64,000 bases of DNA from contig CM062290.1 in assembly GCA_031216915.1 (NCBI GenBank), positions 257,400,291-257,464,290 on the forward strand. The letters run 5' to 3'. The position numbers were made by a program, and so were the translations under genes. Origin of the DNA: Pictodentalium vernedei. Taxonomy: Eukaryota > Mollusca > Scaphopoda > Dentaliida > Dentaliidae. A model generated the notes under the pieces. The model saw only the letters and a list, made by a program, of their open reading frames with translations. It ran no database searches and was not told where the DNA came from. This document shows positions 32,129 to 44,774 of this stretch, piece by piece. Positions within the stretch are counted from its first letter, which is position 1; each line of letters begins with the position of its first letter.

Positions 32129-32376
32129 CCCTTCACCCATCAATAATAACAAAACCGCCCAGTGCTATTCTAAAAAATCGCCAATTGATTTTCATTATTG
32201 TTTTCGTTTTTTTTTTGTCTCAAAAACATAGGTTATGACCCCTCATTGGAACGAGCTCATCGAACTCGTTCCAATGAGGGGTCATATCCTATGTTTTTAA
32301 GACCAAAAATAAAAAAAATTAGTTATTCAAGAATTTCTTTTGCAAGTGTCGTCTGCTTTTCATGTTAGATAAAGGG
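32129..32376. mobile_element. Palindromic TTAA MITE, family P, subfamily A
   Basis: The right end is flanked by TTAA (32377-32380), the left by a mutated TCAA. The core is GACCCCTCATTGGAACGAG and its partner. It begins 28 bp upstream of the secreted-protein ATG, inside or next to that gene's predicted 5' intron. Confidence 0.8.
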
Positions 32377-32380
32377 TTAA

Positions 32381-33699
32381 GAGAAATAAATAAAATACTG
32401 ATACATGTCAAGGTCAAGTTCTTTTTAGTATCTAATTATACAAACACTATAAATTAAAGCAAGGTATTCATATTTTCTTTTACAGATAAAGTGGAGGCTT
32501 TTGAAATTGAAACAAACTGGAAAAAACGGCTAAGCCATGGCTGACAATTTTTGTCGTTGGACGAGATTTACAGGAAAGTTACCTCCACTTAACCCTTCGA
32601 ACTCTAGTGGTATCTTCCATGCCAGTTCAATAGCAGCAATTAGAAGAGTTCATATTCATTTTTTTTTTTTTTTTTTTTTGGGGGGGGGGGGGGTAGACCT
32701 GCAGTATTTTCAGCGTGCATTTTACAAAGATCGGGTATTTTCTTTTTGAGTAGTATAAAAATACAGAAGGCTTTTTACAAGGTTTCTTTGAATCGGTTTG
32801 GATGTTTGACTATTATTCTGTTTAATCCCAGTTAAAAATAATAAAACGGCGCTTTCAACATCTTTTAATGTTCTCTAAAACTTTTTTCTGTTCATTATAT
32901 CAATGGATTGAGTAACGCGACATACAATACAGACACTGTCCTCTCCATAATAATAGTCGAGAAGGCAAGGTTTGCTTGTTTTTATCCTGGACAGAATGCA
33001 AATTTTACTAAAAAGGTGCTAAAAAAGAGCCAAACTTGGCGGTTACTTTGTTGCTTCTAACAGCTTGCCATGAAAAGCAAAGTTTCCCTTTGCAACTTTT
33101 AATAAACGGAGCAACACGCAGCTCCTAGAGCTGTCTGTTTCCGTTTATTAAAAGTTACAAATAGCAAATATTAAAGTTACTCTTGTACAAAGTAACGTGC
33201 CTTATAGCACTACGTGCTACTATTATAAGCCAGCCCTAGGTGGTTGCTTTTCCAAGTCCATTTCGGTAATTCGGGATGTTTTTTTTTTTTTTACTGGGGG
33301 CGATTGTTGGGTCTATTTGGGCAATTAGATTTATTCCTATTCAATCGGACGTACACAGCACGTTCAATTGCAGGCATTTGAGTCACATAGCAACCACGAG
33401 CTTTCATAGAAACCATGAAGGCAACCTCCAGTATACAAAATGGACATCGCCTGACATCCTAAGACACGCGGCGCATGCGTATTAAGGCCACGTATCACTA
33501 CAGGGATGATGTTCGTTTGTGCGGGCTATCATAAGCAAACACGACGTAACTGGGTGATGTGACTATGCTGCCACTACTTATGAGATCCCCCGTAAGTTCC
33601 CACCATGTGGCAGGTTTATCACATCTGCTACTGATAGACTAGGACAGACCCCTGGTCGACGGCCAAAGTAGGCCTAACACTACCGAGGGAGTCGGCGAG
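32381..33699. other. No gene; diverged repeats
   Basis: 32594-32710 is a left-end relative of MITE family R followed by a T-run and a G-run (about 32660-32693). 33090-33165 is a short palindrome (GCAACTTTTAATAAACGG and its partner). 33290-33570 resembles 19133-19420. Confidence 0.45.
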
Positions 33700-34260
33700 A
33701 ATTCCAAATTGGATTGAATTGAAAGCATAGATATAAAATGCCGTCCAAAATCAAATAAAGGAAGATCGCCTTCATCCTAACACGTATTATATGGAGATTA
33801 CACAGTTGCCATATTAACTGCAAGATATCATGCGACCCTGTTTGAATTTAACAAGAGTTATAGGATTGGGTTTTTTTTATGAAAATCCGTGGTATCGAGT
33901 GATATGCGCATGTCTGTCGGTCATGGAGTTCATCTTCGAAAAAATGAGGACAATGTTGTTCTTTCCACAAATGCAGTCCTGTCGCTGCATCGTTGGGTGT
34001 TTTGAATGCATAGCTTTGTTCTTGCACATCTGAAGTACATCTGGCCAAGAGTTGTTCTCGGGAAATATTTTAACAGTTCTGGTACGAATACCGCAGCAGA
34101 CTTCAAGGAACCACTGGCACCTGTTGTCAACTCTGAGTTGATGGCATATATCTTTCCTGTTCAAAACGGCACAACCCTCATCTTGACGTACAATTTGTGT
34201 ATATTTAATTTGAATTTATGGGACAAATTTCCGTTACTTATATAGAACCTTAGGGAGATT
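33700..34260 (+). repeat. Family C repeat, forward copy
   Basis: It contains AAAATGCCGTCCAAAATC, then ATTCGTGG-type, 'GAGTTCATCTTCGAAAAAAT', 'TTTTGAATGCATAGCTTTG', 'GGAAATATTTTAACAGTTC' and 'ATTTGTGTATATTTAATTTG', and ends near TATATAGAACCTTAGGG. A second forward copy follows in tandem. Confidence 0.65.
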
Positions 34261-34319
34261 TGTTTAAATTTCCACCACCGATATTCTGCATTTGGAAAAA
34301 GGACCACACTGTCCGAATT

Positions 34320-34890
34320 GTTTATTGACGCCGTCTAAAATCAAATAATGAGAAAGCTCGCCTTAATACAGCATGCTATTATACAGAGACTGCAATGTTG
34401 CCATTTTCTATGCAAGCTATCATGATACCTGTTGGAATTTCTTAGAATTACGATTTTGTTTTTCGATAGAAATTCGTGGTGTGGAGTGATTTTCGAATGT
34501 CGGTCGGACATGGAATCCATCTTCAATAGAAAATGCATACAGTGTTGTCCTTTTCCCAAGTGCAGTGATATCGCTGCATCCTAAGTGTTTTGAATGCCTA
34601 GCTTTGTTCTTGGATGTGTGAAGCACATCTGGGCACGAGTTCTCGTGAAATATATCAGTTTTGGTACGAATACGGTAATACGGTACATGTAGTAGACATC
34701 AAGGAACCAGTGGAGCCAGATGTCAACTCCGAGTTGATTGCATATGTTTCCTGTTCTGTACATCTCAACCTTCATTTTGATGTATAATATGTGTATACTT
34801 AATTTGAATTTTAGGAATATCAGAGGTGGGAATTTCAAAATAAACAAAATTCTATTACTTATATAGCACTTTAAGGTGATTCTGAAGATT
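34320..34890 (+). repeat. Family C repeat, second forward copy
   Basis: The same order of blocks as the previous copy, from GACGCCGTCTAAAATCAA to TTATATAGCACTTTAAGGTG. The minus-strand reading frames over 34341-34937 are produced by this repeat and are not genes. Confidence 0.65.
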
Positions 34891-34899
34891 GTAGTTTGA

Positions 34900-36497
34900 G
34901 TGGACAGGTGGGAAACGTTTTTTTCATTACTTTTCAATAGTAATGATTATTTAATACATGAATTATTGCTTTCTACCAAATACATTACAAAAATGTGACA
35001 GAAATTGAAAAAAATGAATTTACTCAAACAAAAATTACTTTTGAAAATCCTTAACTCCCGGTCAACTTCTTGCCACCAAAACTTAAAATATGAATATCAT
35101 AATTGAAAGATTTGTTTCTGTATGCGCTGGGGAAACAGTTGAGTTAAAAATAAATCCAATTGTATGGTAGTTAATATTTTTGAAGGACTACTGCACATGC
35201 ACCAGTCCAGCCATTCTTTTCACAGGGAACTATTTACAATTTTTAAAGTTGAAAAAGGGGCATAACTTTGGCAAAAATTGTCGGACCGCACAACGATTCG
35301 AATTGGGCTTGTATTTTATGTTGATACACAGGCATACCAAATTTCATTTAATTTTGTCAACTATAACTAAGGTTATGGGAAAACCACATTGGGACGGATG
35401 CAAGGACGTTCTACCGCAGATGTACTTGTGAGGTGATTTTAGTGTTAGGTATGGGGAAAATTGCGCAACTCACAAGTGGATTTTTCGCACCTGACAAGTT
35501 GAAAAAAAACCTCACAAGTGGTTGGTGTACTAACGGTTTTATTCCCCAACCTCACAAGTAACGACTGTACACGGACGGTCATCTCGCAAGGCTATCTGCG
35601 GTGGTCCGGCCGAACAGACGGTCACTGACTATTTTAATAGTCCCCTAAAAATTTTCGGGGACAAAACAATGACAATATTGCCTGCAACAGTAATAGACCA
35701 GCTCAACACTTGATGTCAGTTCACATTCCATTCACAACAGAGGCCCTTTTTAACAGTGGCACCTTTCCATATTGGACCGGAATCACGCAGCATTCCTGAG
35801 CCACCTTCAATTTCCACCTTTATTCAGTATTTTTGTAGTAAAGGCTTTATCTTGACTCTTGTGCCCTCTTACTTGTATGTACAGTGTGAAACCCGAGCAG
35901 TAAATATTGTAAACAGTGAGTTCAGGTTTTCGGCTCTAATGTTGACAGACTGTGTTATTCTGATTCAGTCTGACCTGCTTACTACCACCACCCACGTGGT
36001 ATGACAATTATCCATTTTTCTCAACCATTTTGCTTGACATTATGAAAAACGTTTTGTTTCCCCAAGACACCCGTTCAAGATGTCGAAGATTCCCATGAAA
36101 TGACAATCTCTTACCTCTTCATCACTATGTACTTGTATTTAATATACCTAGAAGGCATTTATGACAAATTTTTTTCAACCAAATTATTTATCAAACACAC
36201 TGATCAAATCACTATTGCTGCGCAGATAAATGACCCTTCAGATTTCATTATTTGTACAAATTTTGCAACCCAAACATAGCACGTGATTAAGATCATCAAC
36301 GGTGAGCTTACTGTGGCCGTTCCAACGGGAGGTTATGAGCTCTTTTTATGGCAGAAAGTGTAATTATTCTGTGATACAGAAAACATAGAAGTGCCACCTT
36401 TCCTCGGCATTGTTGAAAGGGTTAATCGTTTACCTCCCATAAGCAAACCCTACCATTTCAACCAAAGCTTGTTCACATATGGCGTTGGTTGAGGTGC
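34900..36497. other. No gene; one miniature inverted-repeat element
   Basis: 35424-35560 has inverted ends TACTTGTGAGGT and several internal CTCACAAGT motifs, about 136 bp, possibly a MITE. Elsewhere (35160-35400 and 35560-36490) I see no supportable feature. Confidence 0.4.
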
Positions 36498-36716
36498 AGT
36501 ATTTATTTATTGGTGTTTAAGGTCACATACTTGTGCACAATGGCTAATCGTGGCCGTGACAGCTTTAGGGTGAAGGCTGAGTACCCGGAGAAAACCACAG
36601 AGCATCGACGCGCAACAGTCAGCTCTTCAACATTCTAACTCTGCTCAAACTCTGCTCAAGCAGGGTTACAGAGGTTGAAGACAAGTGTGCCACCGACGTA
36701 CAGTGCGCCTTGTTAA
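36498..36716 (-). mobile_element. SINE family S, 5'-truncated copy
   Basis: It starts with TTTATTTATTGGTGTTTAAG and keeps the 3' two thirds of the body (GCCGTGACAG, GTTGAAGACAAGTGTGCC). The tRNA head is missing. It is more diverged than the 15.4-kb copy. Confidence 0.75.
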
Positions 36717-38585
36717 AAACTTTCAATGATATGTTGGGGAATGGTGCTGCCTTGATATTCCCACTACATCAGTGCTTCGTTTGTGCACGTTCTGTGACCA
36801 AAATGAGCCTCCATTCCAAATGGGGTACATGCTATAAAATTCCCAATATCTGGCAAATAACATTACTCCTGAACTTATACAGCACTATCAGGTCACATAA
36901 CCAGTGTTTTTCTGACAGTTAACTCTAATAAATTGATACCCATTTTAACCTGTATTCTCTCTGGAAAAAAAGCTTCCAGGCCGGTTTACGTCTAGATGAC
37001 TAAACGAATAATTTCCCCAAGACCACGAAAAATGCCCCTTTTCCCAATTTACTTGGATCAAATCCTGAACTGTACATGTACATGTAGGTTATATACAGTG
37101 CTTTTCATAAACAGTAAATTTAATACATGTAAAAAGCTGTGCTTCACCCATGGCTACCAGATTAAGCAAACACAGGGGATTATATGAAGAAAGTTTGCTA
37201 CAATTTACTTTAACCTTTTTTCCTAATACTGAGTCCATCCATCCAGTGTTATTAGTAAGAATTTTTGAATATCGTGACCTGTTGAATAATAGTGAATTAC
37301 TCTTATACATGAAAATTTGAAAAGAAATTTTAGTCACCGCTGTTATTTAAAAGAGCCCAAAGGTGAAAATGGCATCACTATTATTCATTTTCAAGAATTT
37401 TTATCAAAAATGCAAGACCTCAATCATTTTTCAGCCATCACTATTTAGAGGAAAGTAAGAGTATAATGCAAAAAGTAAACTAACGGATAGATGAGCGGAT
37501 GCACTTTACCTAAAAATATATTGCATGTTTTATGGAATGTATAATGAATGTCATGTGAAAATTATGGAATTTTTTTTTTCATGTATCTCTAAGACTGACT
37601 CTTGTGCTCTTCAGAGTTTTCGAGCGCCATTGACAATGAATTGGTATATAATCTTCTCGGTATTTTGGTTAACTAATTACCGTTTTTTAATTCCATTTTC
37701 TGGATTTTTGATTATTTCGAGGCCCTATTTGTAACTTTGTGCAGAGACTTGTTGTGAAATGGCGGGTTTAGCAGCCTATATGTCGATAAGGCAAAACACT
37801 CAAAATTGAAACTCGATTGTACCTTGTGTGTGTTGCCATACTTCAATTTCGTTGAGAATTTCTATGCAACGACTGATAAGAATTTCCTGGAGAAGACTTA
37901 CATGTTCATACTATCGTCATATTTTATTTTGTGTGTGGGTAGAAGAAAAAAAATACTTTTCGCACTTTGAACATCCGACTTACCAACGCACCTGGCTTTC
38001 TGGTGACAACTTCGAACAACAAATACTTGTGGACATGAGTCTAATAGCCCACATATTATTCGAAATTATCGATGATCTTTCTGGATCGCAAACGAGTATC
38101 ATGAAATATATCGTTTACAATGATTCGTAATATAAATCACAACTGATCGCAAAATTAGGAGGAGCATTTCTATAAGTCACCGAAACCAGACCGAAACGAG
38201 GCCGAATGATAGACAAAGATGTCGTACCATCAATGTAACATGAACAATAGTTCCCTCGATTTGTGATGAAAAGTGAAAGAGCAACCAGTTTACGAATATT
38301 TAAACTGAAGAATACAACATGGGTTTCAAATTCCACTATATGCCACAGCTTCCTTAACTGGTAGAATGCTAAAAAAATTTTGGTGATTGAAATTTGTTCA
38401 GAACTCTTTGCGTTGTCAAAATTTATGGGAGAGTGCCAATTAGCACTCTCCCATAAATTGTTACAAGGCAAGTCCAAACAGATAAAATAATTTCATTTTA
38501 AAGATAATATGAAGCATATCCACAGAATATGATGCCTTTAAGTTGTGGTACCCACACTTTAGAATAAAGCCCAAATATGGGTTTC
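36717..38585. other. No gene; one short hairpin
   Basis: 38418-38461 is a short palindrome (AATTTATGGGAGAGTGC and its partner). The 100-120-codon frames at 37828-38130 and 38115-38477 show no recognisable domain. Confidence 0.4.
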
Positions 38586-38589
38586 CAGC

Positions 38590-39391
38590 ACTCATCCAGT
38601 TAAGGTGCTATATAACCAATGGAATTTTGTTTATATTGAAATTCTCATTCTCTGATATTCCTTCAATTCAAATTAAATGTACACAAATTATACATCAAAA
38701 TGAAGGTTGAGATGTATAGAAAACGAAACATAGAAACACAGATGTAATCAACACAGTCGACCCTAGGCACCACTGGTTCCTGTAAGTCTGCTACCGTATT
38801 TGTACCAGAACTGATAATTTAGTAATATTTCACGAGAACAACGTGTGGCCAAATGTGTTCACATATCCAAGAACAAAGCTAGGGTATCAACATTTTTCAA
38901 AACGCAGCGACAGAGCTTCATGGGGGTAACTTCCAAAACCTTCCCTTTTGTTTACTTATGAATTTACTTTCGATCTCCGGTCAACGTCATCGGACCGAAA
39001 ATGCAAAGATATACAATGCCGTCTAAAATCAAATAATGAGAAAGATCACCATAAAATGTCTTAGAATTACAATTTGGTTTTCAACGGAAATTCGTGGTAT
39101 CGAGTGGTTGGGGCATGTCCGTCGAACATGGAAACCATCTTCAATAAAAATGCAGACAGTGTTGTCCTTTTCCAAAATGTAGTTCTATCGCTGCATTAGA
39201 AAGTGCTTTGAATTCCTAGCTTTGTTCTTTAAGAAGTGAAGCACATTTGGCCACTAGTTGTTTTCGCGATATATTATTTTATTATCAATTCTGGTACGAA
39301 TACGGTAGCCGACTTCCAGGAACCAGTGCATCTATGTTTCGTGTTCTATACGTCTCAACCTTCATTTTGATGTATAATGTGTGTATATTTA
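38590..39391. repeat. Family C repeats, head-to-head pair
   Basis: 38590-39030 is a reverse copy (ATTCAAATTAAATGTACAC ... CACCACTGGTTCCTG ... ACAAAGCTAGG). 39005-39391 is a forward copy (GCCGTCTAAAATCAAATAAT ... GAATTCCTAGCTTTG ... GTGTGTATATTTAA). Together they form a long fold-back. Confidence 0.6.
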
Positions 39392-39394
39392 AGG

Positions 39395-39990
39395 GGCTAT
39401 ATAAGTAATGGAATTTTGTTTATTTTGAAATTCCCACCTTAAATATTCCTTAAATTCAAATTAAATATACACAAATTATACACCAAATTGAAGGTTATGC
39501 GATAGAGAACAAAAATATAAGAAATCAACTCACGGAGTTGACAGTAGACACCAATGGTTCCTGAAAGTCTGCTACCGTATTCGTACCAGAACTGATAAAA
39601 TAATATTTCCTGGGAACAACCTGTGACCAAATATGCTTCACATATCCACGAACAAAGCTTGGGCATCAAAATCCTTCAAAACAGAGCGACAGAGCTGCAT
39701 GGGGGTAAATTCTCAAAGAGACTACTTTGTTTACATGTATTCTTACTTTCGATTTCCGGTCTACGCCATCGGATAGGAAAAGCATCGAAAAACAACGCCG
39801 TCTAAAATCAAATAATGAGAAAGATCGCCTTGAGGGCCAAAATAAGTAATGGAACTTTATTTATTTTGAAAATTCGAATTAAATATACACAAAATGTACA
39901 TCAAAATGAAGATTGAGATTATAGAACACGAAACACATGCGTCATGAACTCTGAGTCGACCGTAGGCCCCACTCGATCTCATTCGCGCAG
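39395..39990 (-). repeat. Family C repeats, reverse copies
   Basis: 39395-39830 begins GGGGCTATATAAGTAATGG right after TTAA and runs to GCCGTCTAAAATCAAATAAT. 39850-39980 is a further partial reverse copy (ATTAAATATACACAAAATG ... GACCGTAGGCCCCACT). Confidence 0.6.
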
Positions 39991-40430
39991 AGGATGTTAT
40001 CAAACTCGGTCGCATTCGCACAGAGCAGATTGTCAACCCCCTCTGCACAAATGCGATCGAATTTCCGATTCCTCATTTATGAAAAGGTTTCGGCGCCATT
40101 ACCGGGTTATTGTTTTTACTGTTTATATTTATACAAAAACATGGCCGATTTTGAAATTTCCGTTGACGCCTCGCGCGTATTCAAATGACGACAATTAAAG
40201 GATAAAACAGAGTTTGGATCAATACACTCTGCCCAAATGTAAGGAAATACGTGTACTATCGATTGCAGTCGGTAATGAGGGCGAAAGCTCGATATAGGTT
40301 CCTAATTTCGAGTTTTGTGTTCCCATAAAAACTTGATGGGAACTTTTTCTATAGGATTGAATGGTAAGAATTTGAACGTTGAACGTAGAGGGGTAGCCAC
40401 TACGTTCGGATCGCTGAACTAGCAAAATGG
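39991..40430. other. No gene recognised
   Basis: Spacer between family C and family D remains. The short frames here have no recognisable similarity. Confidence 0.35.
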
Positions 40431-40479
40431 CACAGGATTGTGTGTGGGTGGGGTATGGTCAAAGCAGGCTCACAAAAGC

Positions 40480-40963
40480 CACATTGGACATTCTTCACTT
40501 TTCATTGATGCACTCTCTCATGACTCCATACATATTCTTCTGAACTGTGTGGATTTGACCCTTGGTGAACTTCATAAAAGGTAAACAAACAAGGAAAATG
40601 GCACCCCTTTTGAAATGTAGGCATCCTACAGTGTAAATTACAATTGATCTTGTGGTCTATTCCTTACATGAATGATAAAAAGATTTCTCCGAGTCTGTAC
40701 TAGAAGGATTGCAGAATTGAACTATTAAACAAATTTTAGGTATTTTATTGTCTAAAATCTGGTCGATTACTTACGCCATAGATTTTCAGGAGGTGCTATC
40801 TATCATATGGCAGCAGTTCCATGGCACATTTCAGTTTCCACATGTTCTCTGTTTCATTCCAAACACTCTGGTATTTTATTTAATGGGGTTCTTCATTTTG
40901 GGCCTTTTTTAGACTTGGAAGAAAATTTCCTGAAATTTGACCAGCTTTACGTTGGACGTCCCC
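40480..40963 (+). mobile_element. Family D element, right-end fragment
   Basis: It ends GTTGGACGTCCCC followed by TTAA (40964-40967). Its last 300 bp align with 44570-44757 (GGCAGCAGTTCC, 'TTCATTTTGGGCCTTTTTT', 'GACTTGGAAGAAA'). It is followed by the end of a family C copy (GAATTGAAGGAATATCAG to TAGCACCTTAA), so it appears inserted at a TTAA inside family C. Confidence 0.6.
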
Positions 40964-41035
40964 TTAATTTGAATTGAAGGAATATCAGAGGTCGGAATTT
41001 CAAAATAAACAAAATGCTATTACTTACATAGCACC

Positions 41036-41720
41036 TTAATTTAAGATAATTGCGATTTTCGTTCTTTATTGGTTATTTTCGCGCATGAATACAAACTAAT
41101 GCAAGGTCGATCCACGTAAATAAATTGGTTGTTTCAGTTGGTGAGGGAAGAATATTTACATAGAACGGAAAATCAATGCAATTTGTCTATATTAGTTAGC
41201 TCCTCTTGAGATATATCGGCAATCAGAATTTGAGCAGTGGCATGGTCATGAGAATTTACGGGAGCATATGGTGAGAGTTTTCGTAGAAATGTTGCTTGCC
41301 CACAACCTTCAGCGTTTTGAATTTCCCACCGTGAACATGGACTCTTGAGACTGAAACGACCCAGGTTGACAACGTGCTTAGTCCTATCTCCGGTGTGTTT
41401 TATTCAAACTTAAGACTCAGCTGCTGCAGTTCATGACTGATAGCTCATGTCGGTTGTTCAGTGGAAGGTGAGGAGTCTAGTCATTTTTTGAAAACCTGAC
41501 TTTTTGACACTAGACATTTTCTGATGTCTCCAAGTGACAAGTAAATTTGTTAAACACATGTTTTATGGGCCCATCACGTTCAATGTGCAGGACCATTCCC
41601 CCAAACCCTGGTATCAAAGGACAAGGCAGTTTCGTTGTTGACAAGTTATTGTTCAATGACATGTTCACATTTTTCTTGGTTTCTGGCTTCCATGTTGGCA
41701 GCCATGACTTTAGAAGCACC
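41036..41720. other. No gene recognised
   Basis: I see no supportable gene or repeat between the family C/D remains and the left family D element. Confidence 0.35.
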
Positions 41721-41724
41721 TTAA

Positions 41725-44700
41725 GGGGTCGTCCAACGTAACGTAACTTTGGTCAATTTGTTGACATTTTTCCCAGTGCCCCAAAAACAGATAAAAGTAA
41801 GGAAAGGCAAATTATACATCAAAATAATGAGTAAAGTGCGTAGAAAAGGTACATACAATTTTTGCAGGGAAAAAAGTGAATTTTCTGATTTTGAAGAACA
41901 TTAATTTGCCAATGGCATAAGTAACGAACCCGTAAAACCACAAAATGATCGGTAATTCGAAAGTCTTGTCCTCAATGCAATGATAACGTACTATCGTCTC
42001 GGAGAAAGCATTTTTATGACACACTCTGGTGTGTTTTGATGTTGGAATGTAATACCACCAACACAAATATTGGATGTTCCGGATGTGGCCATGTTTCAAT
42101 GATGTTATTCCGGTCATGTGATTATAATGTGGTTCTCGCAGAGATACTCATTTTGGGCGATCTTAAGAATGAAAGGACGTGATCACGCCCTTTATTTTTT
42201 CTGTATGAGCGGATTTGCAAACAGGTAGCAGCAAATACTTGAGCTGTTAATGTCATAACTGCAAAATATGGTTTGAAATTCCCTCCGTGGACATGCAGTG
42301 TCTACAGGCTGTCTGAACGTTTTTGTTGACAAACAATCTGTATTATTGCGCAATAAAAAGACAACATGAACCACTTATTAAAAAAAATAACTGAGTGTAT
42401 AAAATCGGGACGAAACACATAAAATAAGGTAATATTCATAAAAAGTAAGATGAGTGCTTCAGAAATCACTTTTTCTCGAAGTATATTCCAAGTGACTTGA
42501 AACTATATTGAGCGTGTTGATTTCCCCCGATGTTGTGAAGTTATTTACTTCCTAGTAACGATGGATCTTTGCCACAGACATTGTTGATGACTGCAAAGGA
42601 CCGATTGAAGATGGGTTGAAAATGATGCATTCGCGCTTTTAAATAAGGTGCGTTTTGACGATGATGTGAATTTAGTTTTTTCTTGCAACCAACCATACCA
42701 ACACAAGCGTCGATCAGTGTCTTGTCATCGTTTTACAGTGACAAATGTGACAAATCTCTTTTACCGGAAACTATCTCCCAATTTGCATATCATAATAAAC
42801 ACAACAGCCATCAGAGTGACCGTAATGGTCAAAACCCAAACGAATTAACGAATCCACGGTCAGAATTAGCCGCAATTGGCATTTAAACAAATGAAATACA
42901 CGAAATATTCACAAATTCTTCATGATCCGTATCGAGTTACTTTTAACCCGTCACACCAGACCACATTCGTTCAGTTTCGTTTGTCAGCATCGATCTTACT
43001 GCAGATGTTTATGGTAATAGTACGAGAAGGCGAAAGAAGCCAAATATTTTCCTATCGTCTATAAATTAATTAAAATTGATAAATCTGTTTATTTTACTGA
43101 AATTTTGAATTGATAAGGTTGGTGTGTTGTGATTACTATGCCCCGGACCTGGAAGTTGGAAAGTCAAAGATATCTAGTGCCGTGCAGACCTCTGTCCTCT
43201 AACCTATACCAACATTCTCACTTTTATCTCAGCCACGGCTACTCCAATTTGAAGGATATTTGATGTTGTGATCGAGCATCGTGGGGAAATGCCTGCGTAG
43301 CTGCTGTAGCAGGTGTTTCCTCCACATATTTTTTCCAGAGTTATGGTTCTTTTTCACTCTTTAGAGTTAGAAAATTTTGTTTATAACTAGTTGATTTGTT
43401 ACAATTTGTTGGAAGGTGTCTGCCGACACCCTCAAATTGCAACAAAATATTTTTTGTGAATATCTTGTTCCTATTACTTAAGCTAATGAATATTCTGTAA
43501 AGCCACCAATCTGGTGTTTTACACTTTAATCGGAGCTGTTATGGAGGCTTCTGGAACTCAGCATGTATGGCAGGGTTTTTCGATTCACCCATTAATCGAT
43601 AAATTAAGTGTTACCGTTGGAAGTAAGAAGCATGAAAGGTCCAGAACTAAAAGTCTAAAAAGAATGTTTTGCAATATAAAATGATTTTTGCAGATACACT
43701 TATTTGGAGGGTTACCTGTCTGTCAGTTTTTGGAACACGTGTATCGCCAGGATGTTCAAAAAGAAAAAAAAGAGTAAAACTTTGATGAAAAATGATGTCA
43801 TGAGTGCCGAAGGAAGAGAGTGCCCCCCCCCCCCCCCCCCCCCCCCAAGAAAATGGAGCAGCTCACTTGCACCTTTTTGGGGGATTACTTTGCATACTGT
43901 GATCTTGAAAAAATATGTGAACACCTATGAATGCGAGACCTACTGGTTGTGCCCTCCTGATATCAATATGCCAATAAGACTTCTGGAAAAGTACATGCAA
44001 TAATGGTTATGTAGGGCTGATTTGATGTGTTTTGAATAATAATGTTCTTTTATGTACATTTCATGGTTTATTGCAGTGACAGGTTACAATTACTCTTATT
44101 ACTTCTCCAACAGATATCATGAGTGTATTGATGTCCAAGAGTAAACGAAGCTATGTTACTTATTGATAAACCAAACAAATGTAACAGTTTAATCATTATC
44201 AGATTGATGCGTGGGATAAAAGGGGTTACAGTGCAAGGGGTTTGTAAATATATTTATTCTACTACAATGTATGACTTTGCAGTGCATTCTACATAGAATA
44301 TCATAGTTTCTTTCCAAATCACCACAGTGACACATACATCTTTATATTGGGAGACACTCTTTTGTCCTTCCATACTTCTTCTAGTGGACTCCTTCAAGTT
44401 GACCTTTGTGGAACTCCCCCCAAATCAAAACAAACAAAAAAATGTCTGCCTTCAATCAGTGAGTACTCCACTTATAAGATTTGGTCTCGATCTTTATTAC
44501 TTTCTCGAATTAGGAAAAAAATTCTTCGAATATGTACTTCAATGTCTATAGAATACAGCGGTTATTTTATTTTGAGGTATTTTAATGTAAAAATTGTGTT
44601 CTCTTATGCCATAGCAGACTTTCAGGCGGTGCTATCTGCACATGGCAGCAGCAGTTCCTTGGCAAATTCCAGTTTTCAAATGTTCTATCTTTGATTCAAA

Positions 44701-44757
44701 GCATTTTGGTAATAATTTATTGGGGTTATTCATTTTGGGTCTTTTTTCGACTTGGAA
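41725..44757 (+). mobile_element. Family D TTAA transposon, left copy, right end missing
   Basis: It begins after TTAA (41721-41724) with GGGGTCGTCCAACGTAACG. It aligns, inverted, with almost all of 46026-57264 once that copy's insertions are removed. It stops at about 44757 without its right inverted end. No long frame is shared by both copies, so the family looks non-autonomous. A C-run at about 43824-43846 matches a G-run at the equivalent place in the other copy. Confidence 0.75.
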
Positions 44758-44774
44758 GAAAGTTACTCATTCAG

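Noticed and set aside
34341-34937. Frames of 68-118 codons on the minus strand
   Set aside because: They are produced by the family C repeat and recur, broken, in other copies.
44327-44694. Frames of 74 and 115 codons
   Set aside because: They lie in family D; the inverted copy near 46500-46700 does not keep the same frames.
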